Positions 31,157 to 32,046 of a stretch of 32,046 nucleotides of DNA are shown piece after piece. The DNA comes from DASWHF01 sp036393295. Lineage in GTDB: Bacteria; Pseudomonadota; Gammaproteobacteria; Acidiferrobacterales; UBA6901. How positions within the stretch are numbered: the stretch's first letter is position 1; each line of letters starts with the position of its first letter. The stretch is from contig DASWHF010000067.1 of the NCBI GenBank assembly GCA_036393295.1, positions 1 through 32,046 of the forward strand, in the 5' to 3' direction. The position numbers and the translations under genes are program-made. A model generated the notes under the pieces. It saw only the letters and a program-made list of their open reading frames with translations. It searched no databases and had not been told where the DNA came from.

Positions 31157-31997
31157 CGCGCCGCGCCCGTCCGAACCGGCGATGCTGCCGCGCGCGGCCG
31201 AGGTGGTCGAGCGACGCACCGAGTCGCGAACGATCTTCACGCTGCGGCTGCGGCTGGTCGATTCGGACGCAGCCTTCGAGTTTGCGCCCGGCCAGTTCAA
31301 CATGCTGTACCTGCACGGCGTCGGCGAGGTGCCGATCTCGATCGTCTCCGATCCCGAGGACCGCTCGGTCATCGACCACACCATCCGCGCCGTCGGCCGG
31401 GTCACGCACGGCCTGGCCGATCTCAAGCCTGGCGACCGGCTCGGGCTGCGCGGCCCGTTCGGCCGCGGCTGGCCGCTTGCGGCGGCGCGCGGCCAGGACA
31501 TCATCATTGTCACCGGTGGCCTGGGCTGCGCGCCGACGGTCTCGGTGATCCACTACGTCGTACGGCGCCGCGCGCACTACGGCCGGCTGACCGTCATCCA
31601 GGGCGTCAAGCATGCCGAGGACCTGATCTGGCGTGAGCAGTACGCGCAATGGAGCGCGCTGCCGGACACCGAGGTGCTGATCGCCGCCGACGAGGGCGCG
31701 TCGCTGTGGCCGTTCCACGTCGGCCGCGTCACCGAGCTGTTCGGCCGCATCCAGGCCGATCCGGCGAACGCCGTGGCGATGATGTGCGGCCCCGAGGGCA
31801 TGATGCGCGCCGCCGCCGCCGGGCTCGAGGCGCTGGGTCTGCCGACCACCGCGATATGGCTCAGCATGGAGCGCAGCATGCAGTGCGCGGTCGGCCACTG
31901 CGGACATTGCCAGTTCGGCGGCCGCTTCGTCTGCAAGGACGGGCCGGTGTTCCGTTATCATGACGTTCAAGCGTTGCTGGCGGAACCGGGGTTCTGA
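31149..31997 (+). CDS. hydG: Hydrogenase gamma-type FAD/NAD(P)-binding subunit (HydG/AsrB family)
   Basis: The 282-residue product has the ferredoxin-reductase layout: FAD-binding barrel (FAPGQFNMLYL, VPISIVS, LRGPFGRGW), NAD(P) domain (IVTGGLGCAPTVSVIHY, MMCGPEGMM) and a C-terminal [2Fe-2S] site (MQCAVGHCGHCQFGG and a later VCKDGP). It transfers electrons between NAD(P)H and the beta subunit. Its stop TGA shares its last base with an ATG (TGATG), so a third gene starts immediately. In group 3b operons that gene encodes the hydrogenase small subunit. Confidence 0.8.
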   Translation: MASAPRPSEPAMLPRAAEVVERRTESRTIFTLRLRLVDSDAAFEFAPGQFNMLYLHGVGEVPISIVSDPEDRSVIDHTIRAVGRVTHGLADLKPGDRLGLRGPFGRGWPLAAARGQDIIIVTGGLGCAPTVSVIHYVVRRRAHYGRLTVIQGVKHAEDLIWREQYAQWSALPDTEVLIAADEGASLWPFHVGRVTELFGRIQADPANAVAMMCGPEGMMRAAAAGLEALGLPTTAIWLSMERSMQCAVGHCGHCQFGGRFVCKDGPVFRYHDVQALLAEPGF

Positions 31998-32025
31998 TGA
32001 GCAGTGCGGCACGGTATCTGCGATA
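31997..32025 (+). CDS. Start of a third operon gene, cut by contig end
   Basis: An ATG overlapping the stop of the FAD subunit opens a frame reading MSSAARYLR. The apparent TAG stop at 32024-32026 uses the first base of the terminal G run and is not trustworthy. By operon order this would be a [NiFe]-hydrogenase small subunit or AsrC; nine residues cannot decide. Confidence 0.35.
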
Positions 32026-32046
32026 GGGGGGGGGGGGGGGGGGGGG
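32026..32046. other. Terminal poly-G tract, probable sequencing artefact
   Basis: Twenty-one G residues end the window with no interruption. No other such run exists in the window. Poly-G tails arise from dark cycles in two-colour sequencing chemistry and may be carried to contig ends. It should not be read as biological sequence. Confidence 0.85.

Noticed and set aside
1..32046. CRISPR array, tRNA, rRNA or transposase gene
   Set aside because: None seen: no regularly spaced direct repeats with unique spacers, no cloverleaf or rRNA-like segments noticed, and no transposase or integrase motifs in any supported reading frame.

Overview
The window is a GC-rich chromosomal segment of a gammaproteobacterium. 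The anaerobic hydrogen metabolism, Isp-type hydrogenase and many short dispersed inverted repeats suggest a Chromatiales or sulfur-oxidiser-like lineage, but I cannot place the genus. The last 21 bases are pure G, which looks like a read or contig-end artefact, so this is probably a draft or metagenome contig edge.

Layout. (1) 1-2885, plus strand: the 3' part of a PAP2-family membrane phosphatase and an LtaS/MdoB-like membrane phosphotransferase. (2) 3042-4586, minus strand: an exported metallo-beta-lactamase-fold (UPF0173-like) hydrolase and a VapBC-type toxin-antitoxin pair behind a palindromic operator. (3) 4770-7458, minus strand: hydrogenase maturation genes hypC-hypA-hypB-hypD. (4) 7677-14414, plus strand, divergent from hyp: maturation protease, short HupH/HyaF-type protein, then hynS-isp1-isp2-hynL (membrane-bound Isp-type [NiFe] hydrogenase) and hupE. 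A perfect FNR box lies between the hyp and hyn units, with -10-like hexamers at the same distance on both sides. (5) 14738-23503, plus strand: a complete nine-subunit V/A-type ATPase operon (stalk H/G-C-I-K-F-E-A-B-D), preceded by two CRP/FNR-type palindromes. (6) 23659-29258: a PmtA-like phospholipid N-methyltransferase; a minus-strand sigma-54 activator; and, divergent from it behind a near-consensus -24/-12 promoter, an operon of an alpha/beta-hydrolase/methyltransferase fusion, a PAP2/dual-specificity phosphatase fusion and a small membrane-anchored protein. (7) 29450-end: an unknown exported protein, then the iron-sulfur and FAD/NAD subunits of what is probably a second, cytoplasmic (group 3b-like) hydrogenase, cut off where its third gene begins.

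How the genes fit together. The hyp, hyn and V-ATPase units look like a block for anaerobic energy metabolism: nickel uptake, cofactor assembly, large-subunit processing, H2 turnover at the membrane, and an ion-translocating ATPase. The promoter sequences suggest that one CRP/FNR-type regulator could control all of it. The sigma-54 cluster looks like an inducible membrane-lipid modification module; its substrate is unknown. At least four families of short inverted repeats sit at gene borders. One family splits both the hydrogenase operon (isp2/hynL) and the V-ATPase operon (B/D), and two others have become part of the 3' ends of reading frames. All calls were made by reading the sequence and from remembered family knowledge; no database search was run.
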